Positions 53,778 to 63,016 of a stretch of 64,000 bases of DNA are shown piece after piece. The stretch is from Hymenobacter gummosus. Lineage in GTDB: Bacteria; Bacteroidota; Bacteroidia; Cytophagales; Hymenobacteraceae. Under the pieces are notes generated by a model. That model had not been told where the DNA came from, ran no database searches, and worked only from the letters and a program-made list of their open reading frames with translations. How positions within the stretch are numbered: position 1 is the first letter of the stretch; the number at the start of each line of letters is the position of its first letter. The position numbers and the translations under genes are program-made. The DNA is taken from the NCBI RefSeq assembly GCF_003970915.1, contig NZ_RXOF01000005.1, forward strand, positions 186,001 through 250,000, given 5' to 3'.

Positions 53778-53820
53778 AAAAAGTAGCCGCCGGCCCCGGT
53801 GCTTCACCCGGGCCGGCGGC
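53778..53820 (-). terminator. Terminator after the outer-membrane protein gene at 53844
   Basis: GCCGCCGGCCC (53786-53796) pairs with GGGCCGGCGGC (53810-53820); the minus strand continues with TACTTTTTGCC. Confidence 0.88.
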
Positions 53821-53843
53821 AGCCATTGGCGCCTTGCAACGGC

Positions 53844-55118
53844 CTATTTGGTCAGCTCGTAGCTCAGCAGCAGGGCCCAGCGGCTCTGGCTGGTTTCCAG
53901 CGCAATATTGTCGCTGAAGCCGTTGCTGCGCAGGTAGCGCAGCTCCAGGGACAGGTTGCGGGCCTCGGGGCGGGCGGTGCTCAGGCCCAGGCTGCCGCCG
54001 TAGCCAAACTCGTAGCGGCGCGGCTCCAGCAGCGGCTCCCAGGCTGAGTATTCCGTAGCCGGGGTGGTCTTCGTGCGGATTTCGCAGTCGGCCCGCAGGA
54101 AGTAGCTCCCCATAAAGCCCACTTGGGCGAACGGCCGCACCAGCCCTTTGGCCGGGGCGTAGCGCACGAAAACGGGCACCTGCAGCTGCGTCAGCCGCGT
54201 GCGAATTTCCCGGGTGACCGTCGTGCCCGAAAAGCCGCCCGGACTGCTGCGCTGGTGGCTGAACGCCTGGCTTTCGTACAGGGCTTCCACGCGCCCCGAC
54301 AGGTGGCGGTTCAGCCCGGCCAGGCTCAGCTGCAGGGCCAAGCCTAGCACCGGCTCTACCTTACCGTCCACACTCAGCGCCTTGTTGATGGGAAACGTGG
54401 CCAGTACGCTTTCATCGGGGCGGTAGGTGAGCGTGCGGCGCTGCCCACCGGCCACCAGGGCCAGCCGGGCGCGGTTGCGGCGCTCGGCGCTGACGGGCAC
54501 CACGGGCTTGGCGCCCACGCACTCGTTGTAGAGGCGTACCACTTTGATCAGCGAGTTGTGCGTGAGCTGCACCTGCGTCAGCTCGGGCTGCACGGCGTAG
54601 CAGTCCTTCATGCTGGCGGCCAGGGTGCGCCGAAACTCGTCGGTTTTGCGGCGCAGGGTCTGGCCGTTCACCCGCACGTCTTCGCTACGCTGTAGCAGCT
54701 CCTGGGCCGGCTGCTGGCCCATGCGCAGGAAGAAGCGGGCCGCGTCGCCGGGGTCGTGCAGGTAGAGCAGGCTGGCCGGGCCGAGCACCAGCGCCTCCGC
54801 AAACAAAGTCTGCGGCAGGCTGTCGGTTTCGGTGGCCGAAATCTGGCGCAGCACCTTCACGCTGATGGTCTGGTACTGGGCACCGCCCGCCACGCCGTAG
54901 CCGCGCAGCTGCTCGGGCCGGTAGTCGGTTACGGCGCCCCCTTCGGCGGGGCGGAAGCGGCAGAGGCGGCTGTTGCGCCGCTCGCCGCGGAAGTCGAGTT
55001 GCCCGCGCAGGGTGTCGCCCTCGGTGGGCAGCACGTAGCCGGGGCGGAAGTTGGTCTGGGCCTGGGTGGCCAACGTCACAAGTAGGGCGGGCAGCAGCGC
55101 GCCAAGGAATTTTCGCAT
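53844..55118 (-). CDS. Predicted outer-membrane beta-barrel protein (paralogue 1)
   Basis: 424 aa from the ATG at 55118, where a signal peptide begins (RKFLGALLPALLVTLATQAQ). The first part, TNFRPGYVLPTEGDTLRGQL then CRFRPAEGGAVTDYRPEQLR with GYGVAG, is a recurring Bacteroidota N-terminal domain; the second half is a PorT/OmpW-like barrel (VPVFVRYAPAKGLVRPFAQV, SLELRYLRSNGFSD, WALLLSYELTK). Two conserved Cys (MKDCYAV, YNECVGA) lie between. It is clearly related to the next gene. Function unknown. Confidence 0.8.
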   Translation of the reverse strand: MRKFLGALLPALLVTLATQAQTNFRPGYVLPTEGDTLRGQLDFRGERRNSRLCRFRPAEGGAVTDYRPEQLRGYGVAGGAQYQTISVKVLRQISATETDSLPQTLFAEALVLGPASLLYLHDPGDAARFFLRMGQQPAQELLQRSEDVRVNGQTLRRKTDEFRRTLAASMKDCYAVQPELTQVQLTHNSLIKVVRLYNECVGAKPVVPVSAERRNRARLALVAGGQRRTLTYRPDESVLATFPINKALSVDGKVEPVLGLALQLSLAGLNRHLSGRVEALYESQAFSHQRSSPGGFSGTTVTREIRTRLTQLQVPVFVRYAPAKGLVRPFAQVGFMGSYFLRADCEIRTKTTPATEYSAWEPLLEPRRYEFGYGGSLGLSTARPEARNLSLELRYLRSNGFSDNIALETSQSRWALLLSYELTK

Positions 55119-55215
55119 GGTCTTGCTAGGAATGAGTCGACAAGCAATAGCCCCGAAAAAGGGGCCGGGCAAGCTGGCTAAAATACTTAACAAAAGCTAT
55201 ACTCTACTACTAAAA

Positions 55216-56412
55216 TTAGTCGGCGCGTGAACCGGTAAGCTGGTAGCCCACTTGTACCTGCACGGTTCGAAACGAGGAATTGCCCGCGTAGAACGACGGG
55301 CCCATGGCCACTTCCCCGCGCAGCCCCAGCCATAGGTGACGGCCGCCTTCGGGCCCCAACGCTACCCCGACTCCACCCACGGCGCCGGCTCCCAGCTTCT
55401 TGTAAGTACCCAGGAAAGGCTCTACAATGCGGGGCGTGGTCAGAAACACCTTCTCGTCGCGGTCCACCTTCACCAGCAGCCGCAGGCTGCCGCCGGCCTC
55501 GACGTACGGATGCACCCGGCCCTGCTGCCGGGGGGAGTAGCGCAGCAGCAGCGGCATGGTGGCATAATCCAGGTGCACCGTTATCTGGGTTTGCGTTACG
55601 CCGATGTCGACGGTGCCCGCAAAGCGCCGGTTTAGCTCCGCACCCACGCCCGTGAGCAGGGTCAGGGGGGAACGGGCAAAGCCGGGCTTGATGTACAAGC
55701 TCAGGCCCGCGTTGAAAAAGGGCTGGCCGTCGTAAACCTTGTTTATCGAGCTGGAGCCGTCGGCACGGCCCATGCGAAACTGGTCGGTTAGCGCGTAGCC
55801 GGCCGTCAGGCCCAGCTGCATCACGTTGCGGCGCTGCTTGGGGGCGACGGCCGCGCCCAGGCAGGCGTTGTAGCGGTACACGGCCTTGCTCAGATCATCC
55901 AGCCGGAACATGGCGTTCTGGGCGTACGCCACGGCTTTCGGACAGTCGCGAAAGGCCACCGCCAGCGTGTCGCGGTACATGCGGGTAGTGGCAATGTATA
56001 CCTGCGCGCCGCGCTTCACCTCCGTCACCTGCTGACGCAGCTCCGTCAGGCGGCCGCCGCGCCGCAGAAAGTACCGCTCGGTGCGGGTACCGGCCGCGTA
56101 CAGCAGCTGCACGGGGCCCTTCACCAGCACTTCCGCAAACACCGCTGCGGTATCGAGCGGCAGGCGTTCGAACGTTTGACCCGCGGCACCGTAGCCGCGC
56201 AGCTGCGCCGGCGTCAGCACCTGCTCGGGCGCGGCGGCCGCGGGCCGAAACCGGCACTCCACCGCGTTGCGCGGCGCGCTCTGCAGCTTCACTTCGCCCC
56301 GCAGCGTGTCGCCGCTGGCCGACACGGTATATCCGGGCTGAAAACCCGCCTGGGCCATGGCCGTAAGGCGGAAGACCACGGCAGCCGCAGTCAGGAGTAG
56401 ATTTTTTCTCAT
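55216..56412 (-). CDS. Predicted outer-membrane beta-barrel protein (paralogue 2)
   Basis: 398 aa from the ATG at 56412; a TTG one codon earlier is also possible. Signal peptide (MRKNLLLTAAAVVFRLTAMA). The same domain order as the 53844 protein: GFQPGYTVSASGDTLRGEVK, CRFRPAAAAPEQVLTPAQLR with GYGAAG, then FRDCPKAV and YNACLGA with the two Cys, then barrel strands (TMPLLLRYSPRQQGRVHPYV, VQVQVGYQLTG). The two genes are a tandem duplication with about 100 bp between. Function unknown; surface-exposed antigens are one option. Confidence 0.8.
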   Translation of the reverse strand: MRKNLLLTAAAVVFRLTAMAQAGFQPGYTVSASGDTLRGEVKLQSAPRNAVECRFRPAAAAPEQVLTPAQLRGYGAAGQTFERLPLDTAAVFAEVLVKGPVQLLYAAGTRTERYFLRRGGRLTELRQQVTEVKRGAQVYIATTRMYRDTLAVAFRDCPKAVAYAQNAMFRLDDLSKAVYRYNACLGAAVAPKQRRNVMQLGLTAGYALTDQFRMGRADGSSSINKVYDGQPFFNAGLSLYIKPGFARSPLTLLTGVGAELNRRFAGTVDIGVTQTQITVHLDYATMPLLLRYSPRQQGRVHPYVEAGGSLRLLVKVDRDEKVFLTTPRIVEPFLGTYKKLGAGAVGGVGVALGPEGGRHLWLGLRGEVAMGPSFYAGNSSFRTVQVQVGYQLTGSRAD

Positions 56413-56592
56413 CAATAAGGGCTGAGCCTACGTAGCCTACCGGATAGTCGACCACTACCAATCCGGTAAAACTACGCAGCTTTAATCACCCGGGGAAAAG
56501 ACCTAGGCCTGTGGCCTCTTGCCCAAACCCGGTATCTTGCGGCCACCGATACGGACCATTTCCGGCCCGTCTGCCGCCTGTTTGCGCCTTTT

Positions 56593-58416
56593 ATGTCCGA
56601 CAGCCCCCGCCCCGCTCCCGTTTCCTTCTCCGAGTTTGAGCCGCTGACCACGGCCGCCTGGCAGCAGCGCATTCAGCGCGACCTGAAAGGCGCCGATTTG
56701 GCCGATTTGCAGTGGACCACGCCCGACGGCCTCACCCTGCAGCCCTTTTACCACCGCGAAGCCCTGGCCGCCCTGGGCGGCGCCCCCGCCCCGCAGGTGC
56801 GCCCTCCCCACCGCGGTGCCCCCAACGCCTGGCGCAACCTGCCCGCCCTGCTGGTAGAGCCCGGGCAAGACGGCCGCGCCGCCATCGACCACGCCGCCCG
56901 CGCCCTGCAGGGCGGGGCCGACGGCGCCCACTTCGACATTGCCGGTGCGGACCGCTTCGATTTGGGCTACCTCGCGGCCACGCTGCCGCTAACCCAGGGC
57001 GTGTGGGGCTTCACCGTCAGCCGGCAGCCCGAGCAGTTTCTCGGCCAGCTGCTCGCGGCCACGGGCAAGACGCCGCTGCGGGGCTTCCTGCGCTACTCCC
57101 CCGGCCCCGGCACCCTGCCCGACGACTACGCCATGCAGACCCAGGCCATGCTGCGCTGCCTGCAGCTCACGCGCCACCTGCCGGAGTTTTTTCCCCTGGC
57201 CGTCAACGGGGCGTTTTTCGGCAACCGGGGCGCCACACCGGTGCAGCAGCTGGCCTACTCGCTGAGCATTGCCGCCTCGTTTCTGGACAACCTCACCGCC
57301 CACGACCTCGACCTGGATACCACGGCCGTGGCCTCGGCTATTCACTTCCACGTGAGCATCGGGCCGAGCTACTTCACCGAAATAGCCAAGCTGCGCGCCC
57401 TGCGCCGGCTCTGGGCCACGGTGCTGCACGCCTTCGGGGTGCGGCCCGAGGTGGCGGCTACCCTGCGCATCCACGCCACCACTTCTTCCTGGACGCAGAC
57501 CACCCTGGACCCGCACACCAACATGCTGCGCGTGACCACCGAGGCCATGAGCGCGGTGCTGGGCGGGGCCGATTCCATTTCCGTCACCCCCTACGACAGC
57601 CTCTACGCCGAGCCTAACGAGTTTTCGGCCCGCATTGCCCGCAACGTGCCGGTGATTCTGCGCGAGGAAGCCTACCTCGACCGCGTGGCCGACCCCGCCG
57701 CCGGCTCCTACTTTATCGAGACGCTCACCGACCAGCTGGCGCGCGAGGCCTGGGCGCTGTTTCAGCAGACCGAGGCGGGCGGGGGCTTCCTCGTCACCCG
57801 GGGCAAGGTCATGGAAAGCATCCGCCTGGCCACCATGGAACAGTTCCGGCGCATTGCCACCAACGAGCAGGTCATCGTGGGCACCAACCTGTTCCAGAAC
57901 CTGAAGGAGCAGTTCGGCTTCGACCCCAAGAAGCTTTTGCGCAGCCGGCAGTTCGACACGGCCCGGGCCGCCTACCCCTCGGAGGTGCTGCGCCTGGCCA
58001 CGGCCATGCACTTTATCCGCAAGGAGCAGAAAAAGAAAAAGGCCGCCGTGGTGCTGCTCGGCACCGATACCATCCAGCAGATTTACCAGTCCTTCGTGCG
58101 CCTGCTGCCCGTGGCCGACCGCCCCGCCATGTCGGAGCTGCCGGCGCAGGGGGCCCTGTCGCTGCTGTTTTCCTCGGCCGAGGAAGCCACGCTGATGTCG
58201 GCCCAGCCCGAGCAGTTTCAGCAGTTTGCCGACTTCATCCGCAACCGCCCCGACGACAGCGAGGAGGACACCGTGCAGATGCAGTACGACGCCCCCATCC
58301 TGCTGGCCTGCGACCTGCCCACCATGCAGGACGCGGTGAAATACTTCGGCTTCAAGGAATTCACCGTCTCGGGCTACAGCACGGATGACGTGCTGGCGCG
58401 TCTGCAGGGCCGGTGA
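56593..58416 (+). CDS. mutA: Methylmalonyl-CoA mutase, small (beta) subunit
   Basis: 607 aa. The non-catalytic partner of MutB in the B12-dependent interconversion of succinyl-CoA and R-methylmalonyl-CoA. It keeps the TIM-barrel features (HFHVSIGPSYFTEIAKLRAL, ATTSSWTQTTLDPHTNMLRV, VADPAAGSYFIETLTDQLAR) and a degenerate C-terminal B12-like domain lacking the DxHxxG cobalamin motif, as is usual for this subunit. mutB follows on the same strand after a 205-bp gap holding a REP-like pair, so the operon is interrupted by a hairpin. Confidence 0.93.
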   Translation: MSDSPRPAPVSFSEFEPLTTAAWQQRIQRDLKGADLADLQWTTPDGLTLQPFYHREALAALGGAPAPQVRPPHRGAPNAWRNLPALLVEPGQDGRAAIDHAARALQGGADGAHFDIAGADRFDLGYLAATLPLTQGVWGFTVSRQPEQFLGQLLAATGKTPLRGFLRYSPGPGTLPDDYAMQTQAMLRCLQLTRHLPEFFPLAVNGAFFGNRGATPVQQLAYSLSIAASFLDNLTAHDLDLDTTAVASAIHFHVSIGPSYFTEIAKLRALRRLWATVLHAFGVRPEVAATLRIHATTSSWTQTTLDPHTNMLRVTTEAMSAVLGGADSISVTPYDSLYAEPNEFSARIARNVPVILREEAYLDRVADPAAGSYFIETLTDQLAREAWALFQQTEAGGGFLVTRGKVMESIRLATMEQFRRIATNEQVIVGTNLFQNLKEQFGFDPKKLLRSRQFDTARAAYPSEVLRLATAMHFIRKEQKKKKAAVVLLGTDTIQQIYQSFVRLLPVADRPAMSELPAQGALSLLFSSAEEATLMSAQPEQFQQFADFIRNRPDDSEEDTVQMQYDAPILLACDLPTMQDAVKYFGFKEFTVSGYSTDDVLARLQGR

Positions 58417-58439
58417 TAGTATTCAGTGCCGGATGGAAG

Positions 58440-58596
58440 AACGTCATCCTGAGCTTGCGAAGGACCTTCCTCCCCCCTGCACCATCTAATAAACGCAGCC
58501 ACTGACGCCCCTTACCAGAACGTTTGTCGCTTGGACTTTAGCGTCTGTGCGAGGCCCGAGGAAGGTCCTTCGCCAACGCTCAGGATGACCGACGTT
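58440..58596. repeat. REP-like inverted pair, GTCATCCTGAGC family, between mutA and mutB
   Basis: Left arm GTCATCCTGAGCTTGCGAAG then GACCTTCCTC (58443-58472), right arm GAGGAAGGTCCTTCG with GCTCAGGATGAC (58558-58589). The arms match with one small indel, separated by about 85 bp. The pair lies inside a presumed operon. Confidence 0.9.
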
Positions 58597-58621
58597 TAGC
58601 CAGCCGCCCCAGCCACTCCCC

Positions 58622-60838
58622 ATGAAACCCGACTTCTCCCATATTCCTTACGACGCCGCCCCGCAACTCGCGCCGCCCGCGCAGCCGCCCGGCTCCCCCA
58701 CGCCCGAAGGCATCGAGCTGAAAGGCTACTACACGCCCGCCGACGTGGCCGGCCTCGACCACCTGGGCTTCGGCGCGGGGCAGGCGCCTTACCTGCGCGG
58801 GCCCTACAGCACCATGTATGTGCAGAACCCCTGGACCGTGCGCCAGTACGCGGGCTTCAGCACGGCCGAGGAATCGAATGCCTTTTACCGCCGCAACCTC
58901 GCCGGCGGGCAGAAGGGCCTCTCCGTGGCCTTCGACCTGGCCACCCACCGCGGCTACGACTCCGACCACCCGCGCGTCGTGGGTGACGTGGGCAAGGCGG
59001 GCGTGGCTATTGATTCGGTGGAGGACATGAAGGTGCTCTTCGACCAGATTCCCCTGGACCAGATGTCGGTGTCGATGACCATGAACGGGGCGGTGCTGCC
59101 GGTGCTGGCCTTCTACATCGTGGCGGCCGAGGAGCAGGGCGTGCCACCGGAGAAGCTGGCGGGCACCATTCAGAACGACATTCTGAAGGAGTTCATGGTG
59201 CGCAACACCTATATCTACCCGCCCGAGCCGTCGATGCGCATCATTGCCGACATCTTCAGCTACACGGCCCAGCGGATGCCCAAGTTCAACTCCATCAGCA
59301 TCTCGGGCTACCACATGCAGGAAGCCGGCGCCACCGCCGACCTGGAGCTGGCCTACACCCTGGCCGACGGCGTGGAGTACGTGCGCGCCGGCATCCGGGC
59401 GGGCATGACCATCGACCAGTTCGCCCCGCGCCTGTCGTTTTTCTGGGCTATCGGCATGAACCACTTCATGGAAATTGCCAAGCTGCGCGCCGGCCGCCTG
59501 CTCTGGGCCAAGCTCATCAAGCAGTTCGGGGCCGAAAACCCCAAGTCCTTGGCCCTGCGCACCCACTGCCAGACCTCGGGCTACTCGCTCACCGAGCAGG
59601 ACCCGTTCAACAACGTGGCCCGCACCACCGTGGAAGCCCTGGCCGCGGCCCTCGGCGGCACCCAGTCGCTGCACACCAACGCCCTGGACGAGGCCATTGC
59701 CCTGCCCACCGACTTCTCGGCCCGCATTGCCCGCAACACCCAGCTCTACCTGCAGCACGAGACGGACATCACCCGCGTGGTGGACCCCTGGGGCGGCTCC
59801 TACTACGTGGAAACCCTCACCCACGAGCTGGCCGACAAGGCCTGGGCCCTCATCCAGGAGGTAGAAGCCCTGGGCGGCATGGCCAAGGCCATTGAAACCG
59901 GCCTGCCCAAGCTGCGCATCGAGGAAGCCGCCGCCCGCAAGCAGGCCCGCATCGACTCGGGCAAGGAAATCATCGTCGGCGTCAACAAGTACCAGGTCGA
60001 CGAGCCGACCGACATCGAAATCCTCGACATCGACAACGCCGCCGTGCGCGAGTCGCAGATTGCCCGCCTGCAGAAGGTGCGCGCCGAGCGCGACAACGAA
60101 GCCGTGCAAAAGGCCCTGGCAGCCCTCACGGATGCCGCCCGCCGTAGCGCGGGCTTCAGCCCGCGTCCGTCCGATAGTAACTCCCCCGTTGAACAAACAG
60201 CGCCCGGTCTAAACAACGAACTCGGGCTAAAGCCCGAGCTACAGGACAACCTCCTGGCCCTGGCCGTCGACGCGGCCCGGCTCCGCGCTACCCTGGGCGA
60301 AATTTCCGACGCCCTCGAATCCGTCTTCGGCCGGCACCAGGCCACCATCCGCACCGTCTCGGGCGTGTACTCCGCCGAAATGGACTACGATCAGGAATTC
60401 AGCAAAGCCCGGCAGTTGGCCGACGAGTTCAGCCAGCGCGAAGGCCGCCGCCCCCGCCTGATGGTGGCCAAAATGGGCCAGGACGGCCACGACCGCGGCG
60501 CCAAAGTCATTGCCACCTCCTTCGCCGACGTGGGCTTCGACGTGGACATTGCCCCCCTGTTTCAGACGCCCGAGGAAGTAGCCCGCCAGGCGGCCGAAAA
60601 CGACGTGCACGTGGTGGGCGTGAGCAGCCTGGCCGCCGGCCACAAAACCCTCGTGCCCCAGCTCATCGAAGAGTTGGCCAAGCTCGGCCGCGAAGACATC
60701 CTCGTCATTGCCGGCGGCGTCATCCCCGCCCAAGACTACCAGTTCCTCTACGACGCCGGCGTCACCGGCATCTACGGCCCCGGCACCGTCATTGCCGTGG
60801 CCGCGCAGGAGATTCTGGGGAAGCTGGGGCAGGCGTAA
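58622..60838 (+). CDS. mutB: Methylmalonyl-CoA mutase, large (alpha) subunit, with an in-frame palindromic insert
   Basis: 738 aa, a little longer than typical MutB (about 714-728). The catalytic TIM barrel ([78 protein letters not shown]) is intact, and the C-terminal B12 domain has [10 protein letters not shown] with axial His623. It converts methylmalonyl-CoA and succinyl-CoA with adenosylcobalamin. The linker between the two domains (about residues 508-541, from RSAGFSPRP to LGLKPELQ) is encoded by a 99-bp palindromic repeat; without it the text reads [17 protein letters not shown], as the family does. The enzyme is probably active because the linker is on the surface. Confidence 0.95.
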   Translation: MKPDFSHIPYDAAPQLAPPAQPPGSPTPEGIELKGYYTPADVAGLDHLGFGAGQAPYLRGPYSTMYVQNPWTVRQYAGFSTAEESNAFYRRNLAGGQKGLSVAFDLATHRGYDSDHPRVVGDVGKAGVAIDSVEDMKVLFDQIPLDQMSVSMTMNGAVLPVLAFYIVAAEEQGVPPEKLAGTIQNDILKEFMVRNTYIYPPEPSMRIIADIFSYTAQRMPKFNSISISGYHMQEAGATADLELAYTLADGVEYVRAGIRAGMTIDQFAPRLSFFWAIGMNHFMEIAKLRAGRLLWAKLIKQFGAENPKSLALRTHCQTSGYSLTEQDPFNNVARTTVEALAAALGGTQSLHTNALDEAIALPTDFSARIARNTQLYLQHETDITRVVDPWGGSYYVETLTHELADKAWALIQEVEALGGMAKAIETGLPKLRIEEAAARKQARIDSGKEIIVGVNKYQVDEPTDIEILDIDNAAVRESQIARLQKVRAERDNEAVQKALAALTDAARRSAGFSPRPSDSNSPVEQTAPGLNNELGLKPELQDNLLALAVDAARLRATLGEISDALESVFGRHQATIRTVSGVYSAEMDYDQEFSKARQLADEFSQREGRRPRLMVAKMGQDGHDRGAKVIATSFADVGFDVDIAPLFQTPEEVARQAAENDVHVVGVSSLAAGHKTLVPQLIEELAKLGREDILVIAGGVIPAQDYQFLYDAGVTGIYGPGTVIAVAAQEILGKLGQA
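60144..60242. repeat. 99-bp palindromic repeat inserted in frame in mutB
   Basis: Left arm at 60144-60165 (GTAGCGCGGGCTTCAGCCCG then CG) and right arm at 60221-60242 (CTCGGGCTAAAGCCCGAGCT then AC) are inverted copies, and each arm is itself a small hairpin. The length is 33 codons with no stop in the mutB frame. Joining 60143 to 60243 recreates a CAG codon and a continuous reading frame. Confidence 0.9.
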
Positions 60839-60852
60839 TCATTCTTTAAACC

Positions 60853-62142
60853 ATGACTGAACGGTTAATCATTCGCAACTTCGCCGGGCTAGAAGAAGTC
60901 GATATTAAGCTAGCGCGCATTAACATATTCATCGGCCCGCAAGCCAGTGGCAAAAGCGTGTGCGCGAAGTGCCTGTATTGGTTTAAATCTTTCTTGCCGA
61001 CCATGTTGAATGCTGCTCAGTCAGGCGATGATAAACGTCAGATTGATGCGGCTTACATCAGTAGGTTTAAGGAGTATTTTCCAGGTTTATGGAAGACTGA
61101 CAAAACCCTATTTCTCCGATACGAATTTTCCGATTATTTACCTGCATATAATTTCATTCAATTAGAGAATATCAACGGCAAGCTCAAATTAACGTACTCT
61201 GATTTATTTCGGGACGCCGCGAAAGTTTATCGTCAAGAAGTTGCTGCTGCGCACCGAGCAGGCTATAGAAGCAACGCTTATATGTGGGAATCTAACCGCA
61301 TTGTAGAAATAAACGATATGCTGCGTTATGAGGTCGGAGATGCATTCAATGCGACTCAGCTATTCATTTTAGCAGGACGGTCTTTTTTCTCTGCGCTCAA
61401 AGGAGCAACGTTGAGTTTTCTAGCTCAAGCCCCTGTAGTTGACCCCTTCCTTCGCGAGTTTTTAACTTTATATGAGCTCAGTCGTCGCCGCTTTCTGAAT
61501 AACGACCTCGTTCGACACAAAGATTTTTCCAGTCTAGCCGCGCACATTCTACGAGGCCGGATTGAAATCAAAGGCGAGGAGGAGTTCATAGTAAATGATG
61601 ACGGCCGCCGAGTATCGTTGGCTCAAGCTTCTTCCGGTCAGCAAGAATCTTTTGCCTTGCTACTGATTCTGCTAAACAACGGTCTGGAGGATATCCCTCA
61701 TTTTAGTGGTGAGGCCCACTCGCTACGCACTGTGTACATCGAAGAGCCGGAAACTCACCTGTTCCCCGAGTCGCAACGGGCAATGGCACAGCTTATGGCC
61801 ACTGTATACCACGAAAGCGTCTATACGCTTCAGTACGTCATTACCACCCACAGCCCCTATCTGCTTACCTCGTTCAACAACCTCGTTTACGCGCATCAGC
61901 TAGCCGAAACCCTGCGCGACCAGCCCGCCAAGCTAAAGGCCTTGTATAAAGTGGTACCCAAAAACCAGCAACTCGCGCTGGCCGATATGCGGGTGTACGG
62001 CTTCGAAAACGGCCGCGTCAAGAGTCTGATTGATGAAGAATCGGGCCTGCTCACGGCCGATTTGCTGGATAGCGCCTCTGATGTAACGGCTGACCAGTTT
62101 GGTGCCTTGATGGCCTTAGACCCCGCCACCCAGCCCGAATGA
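60853..62142 (+). CDS. AAA-family (OLD/ABC-type) ATPase of a two-gene cassette
   Basis: 429 aa. The N-terminus (LIIRNFAGLEEVDIKLARIN, then IFIGPQASGKSVCAKCLYWF) gives an ABC/SMC-like Walker A; the C-terminal lobe has the signature-like SLAQASSGQQESFALLLIL, Walker B VYIEEPETHLFPESQRAM and the His switch ITTHSPYLL. This is the layout of OLD-type/AAA_15-AAA_21 ATPases found in PARIS, Septu and similar phage-defence systems. No TOPRIM is fused. Starts 14 bp after mutB and overlaps the next gene by 4 bp (ATGA). The coding sequence is AT-richer than its neighbours; for example 61081-61140 has 22 G/C in 60. Confidence 0.85.
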   Translation: MTERLIIRNFAGLEEVDIKLARINIFIGPQASGKSVCAKCLYWFKSFLPTMLNAAQSGDDKRQIDAAYISRFKEYFPGLWKTDKTLFLRYEFSDYLPAYNFIQLENINGKLKLTYSDLFRDAAKVYRQEVAAAHRAGYRSNAYMWESNRIVEINDMLRYEVGDAFNATQLFILAGRSFFSALKGATLSFLAQAPVVDPFLREFLTLYELSRRRFLNNDLVRHKDFSSLAAHILRGRIEIKGEEEFIVNDDGRRVSLAQASSGQQESFALLLILLNNGLEDIPHFSGEAHSLRTVYIEEPETHLFPESQRAMAQLMATVYHESVYTLQYVITTHSPYLLTSFNNLVYAHQLAETLRDQPAKLKALYKVVPKNQQLALADMRVYGFENGRVKSLIDEESGLLTADLLDSASDVTADQFGALMALDPATQPE

Positions 62143-62555
62143 AGGTACCAACCCACTTTCGGCGCGTCACGCGCAACAAGATTATTCCGGTCAAGACGCC
62201 CAAGGCAGCAAGTGCTTTTCGCTTGCTTAATCCTCGTCAGCTACCCGTAACAGTGCTGGAGCCGGAGAATTTTTTTGGAGCGGAGGCGGGCTGCGACTTT
62301 GTCTTTCAGGCTCCCGATGCTCCCGCTGAAATCTATGTGGAACTCAAGGGCAGCGACTTTCCGAAGGCGCTGGACCAGTTAGCTAATACCATACGGGTAC
62401 TGCAGTCACCGTTGCAGCCCAAACATTGCTTCGTCGTTATTCGTCGTTCTCCAACGATGGACTTGAAGACACAGAAACAGTTGTTGAACTTCGGTAAAAA
62501 GCATCGTTGCACCATGCATCCCCCGAAGACGCAGCATCACGAGTACACATTGTAA
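62139..62555 (+). CDS. Small PD-(D/E)XK-like protein, partner of the ATPase
   Basis: 138 aa. A central stretch AGCDFVFQAPDAPAEIYVEL then KGSDFPKALDQL and HCFVVIRRSPTM contains D-x(n)-ExK (Asp in CDFVF, Glu and Lys in VELKG), the arrangement of PD-(D/E)XK nucleases, in a strand-strand-helix order expected of that fold. The gene starts at the ATGA overlap with the ATPase, a sign of coupled translation and of a working pair. Its size is small for a restriction enzyme but normal for an effector or nuclease subunit. Nuclease activity is inferred from the motif alone. Confidence 0.72.
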   Translation: MKVPTHFRRVTRNKIIPVKTPKAASAFRLLNPRQLPVTVLEPENFFGAEAGCDFVFQAPDAPAEIYVELKGSDFPKALDQLANTIRVLQSPLQPKHCFVVIRRSPTMDLKTQKQLLNFGKKHRCTMHPPKTQHHEYTL

Positions 62556-62568
62556 TATTTTCCTTACC

Positions 62569-62603
62569 CCGGCCCGCCACCCCAGCGGGCCGGCTTCATT
62601 TCT
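62569..62603 (+). terminator. Terminator after the ATPase/nuclease-like pair
   Basis: CCGGCCCGC (62569-62577) pairs with GCGGGCCGG (62585-62593), followed by CTTCATTTCTT. Confidence 0.8.
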
Positions 62604-62613
62604 TCCCCACCCC

Positions 62614-62931
62614 GTGCACCAAAACCTCACTCCCGCCCAACGTCAGCTTTCCGACTACCTCAGCGGCATTTCCCAGCGCTGCTTCCACGGGGCCGAGTGG
62701 ATTATGAACGTGGAGTACGTGGCCTGGGACGCGCTGAGCAGCGGCCCCCGCTCGTTTGGCTGGAGCCGCATCACGGCGGAGGATACCCAGGAGCTGCGGC
62801 GGCTAGCGCGGGCGGCCGGGGCCTGGTTGCTGTTCGATGAGGTGACGCGGGAAACGGCCGTGCCGCTGGCTCAGTGGCCCGCCGTGTTCGAGGAGGCGCA
62901 GCGGCGCAACCGGGAATTGCTGGATGAGTAA
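62614..62931 (+). CDS. Small protein of unknown function
   Basis: 105 aa from a GTG at 62614. It is soluble, with WIMNVEYVAWDALSSGPRSF, SRITAEDTQELRRLARAAGA and a helical C-terminus (FEEAQRRNRELLDE). I recognise no family. It lies after the cassette terminator and is more GC-rich, so it is probably not part of the cassette. It is supported by length, codon character and clean frame. Confidence 0.6.
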   Translation: MHQNLTPAQRQLSDYLSGISQRCFHGAEWIMNVEYVAWDALSSGPRSFGWSRITAEDTQELRRLARAAGAWLLFDEVTRETAVPLAQWPAVFEEAQRRNRELLDE

Positions 62932-63016
62932 GTGAAGGGCGCCGCCGCAGCGCGGGGGCATATTCGGGCTGCGACACTTCTTTCGCGTATTCTTATCATC
63001 ATTCCCTTGCCCCCTT

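Noticed and set aside
60853-62555. Septu (PtuAB), Gabija or PARIS system
   Set aside because: The ATPase lacks a fused TOPRIM, and the small partner shows ExK rather than HNH or TOPRIM motifs, so none of these names can be assigned from sequence.
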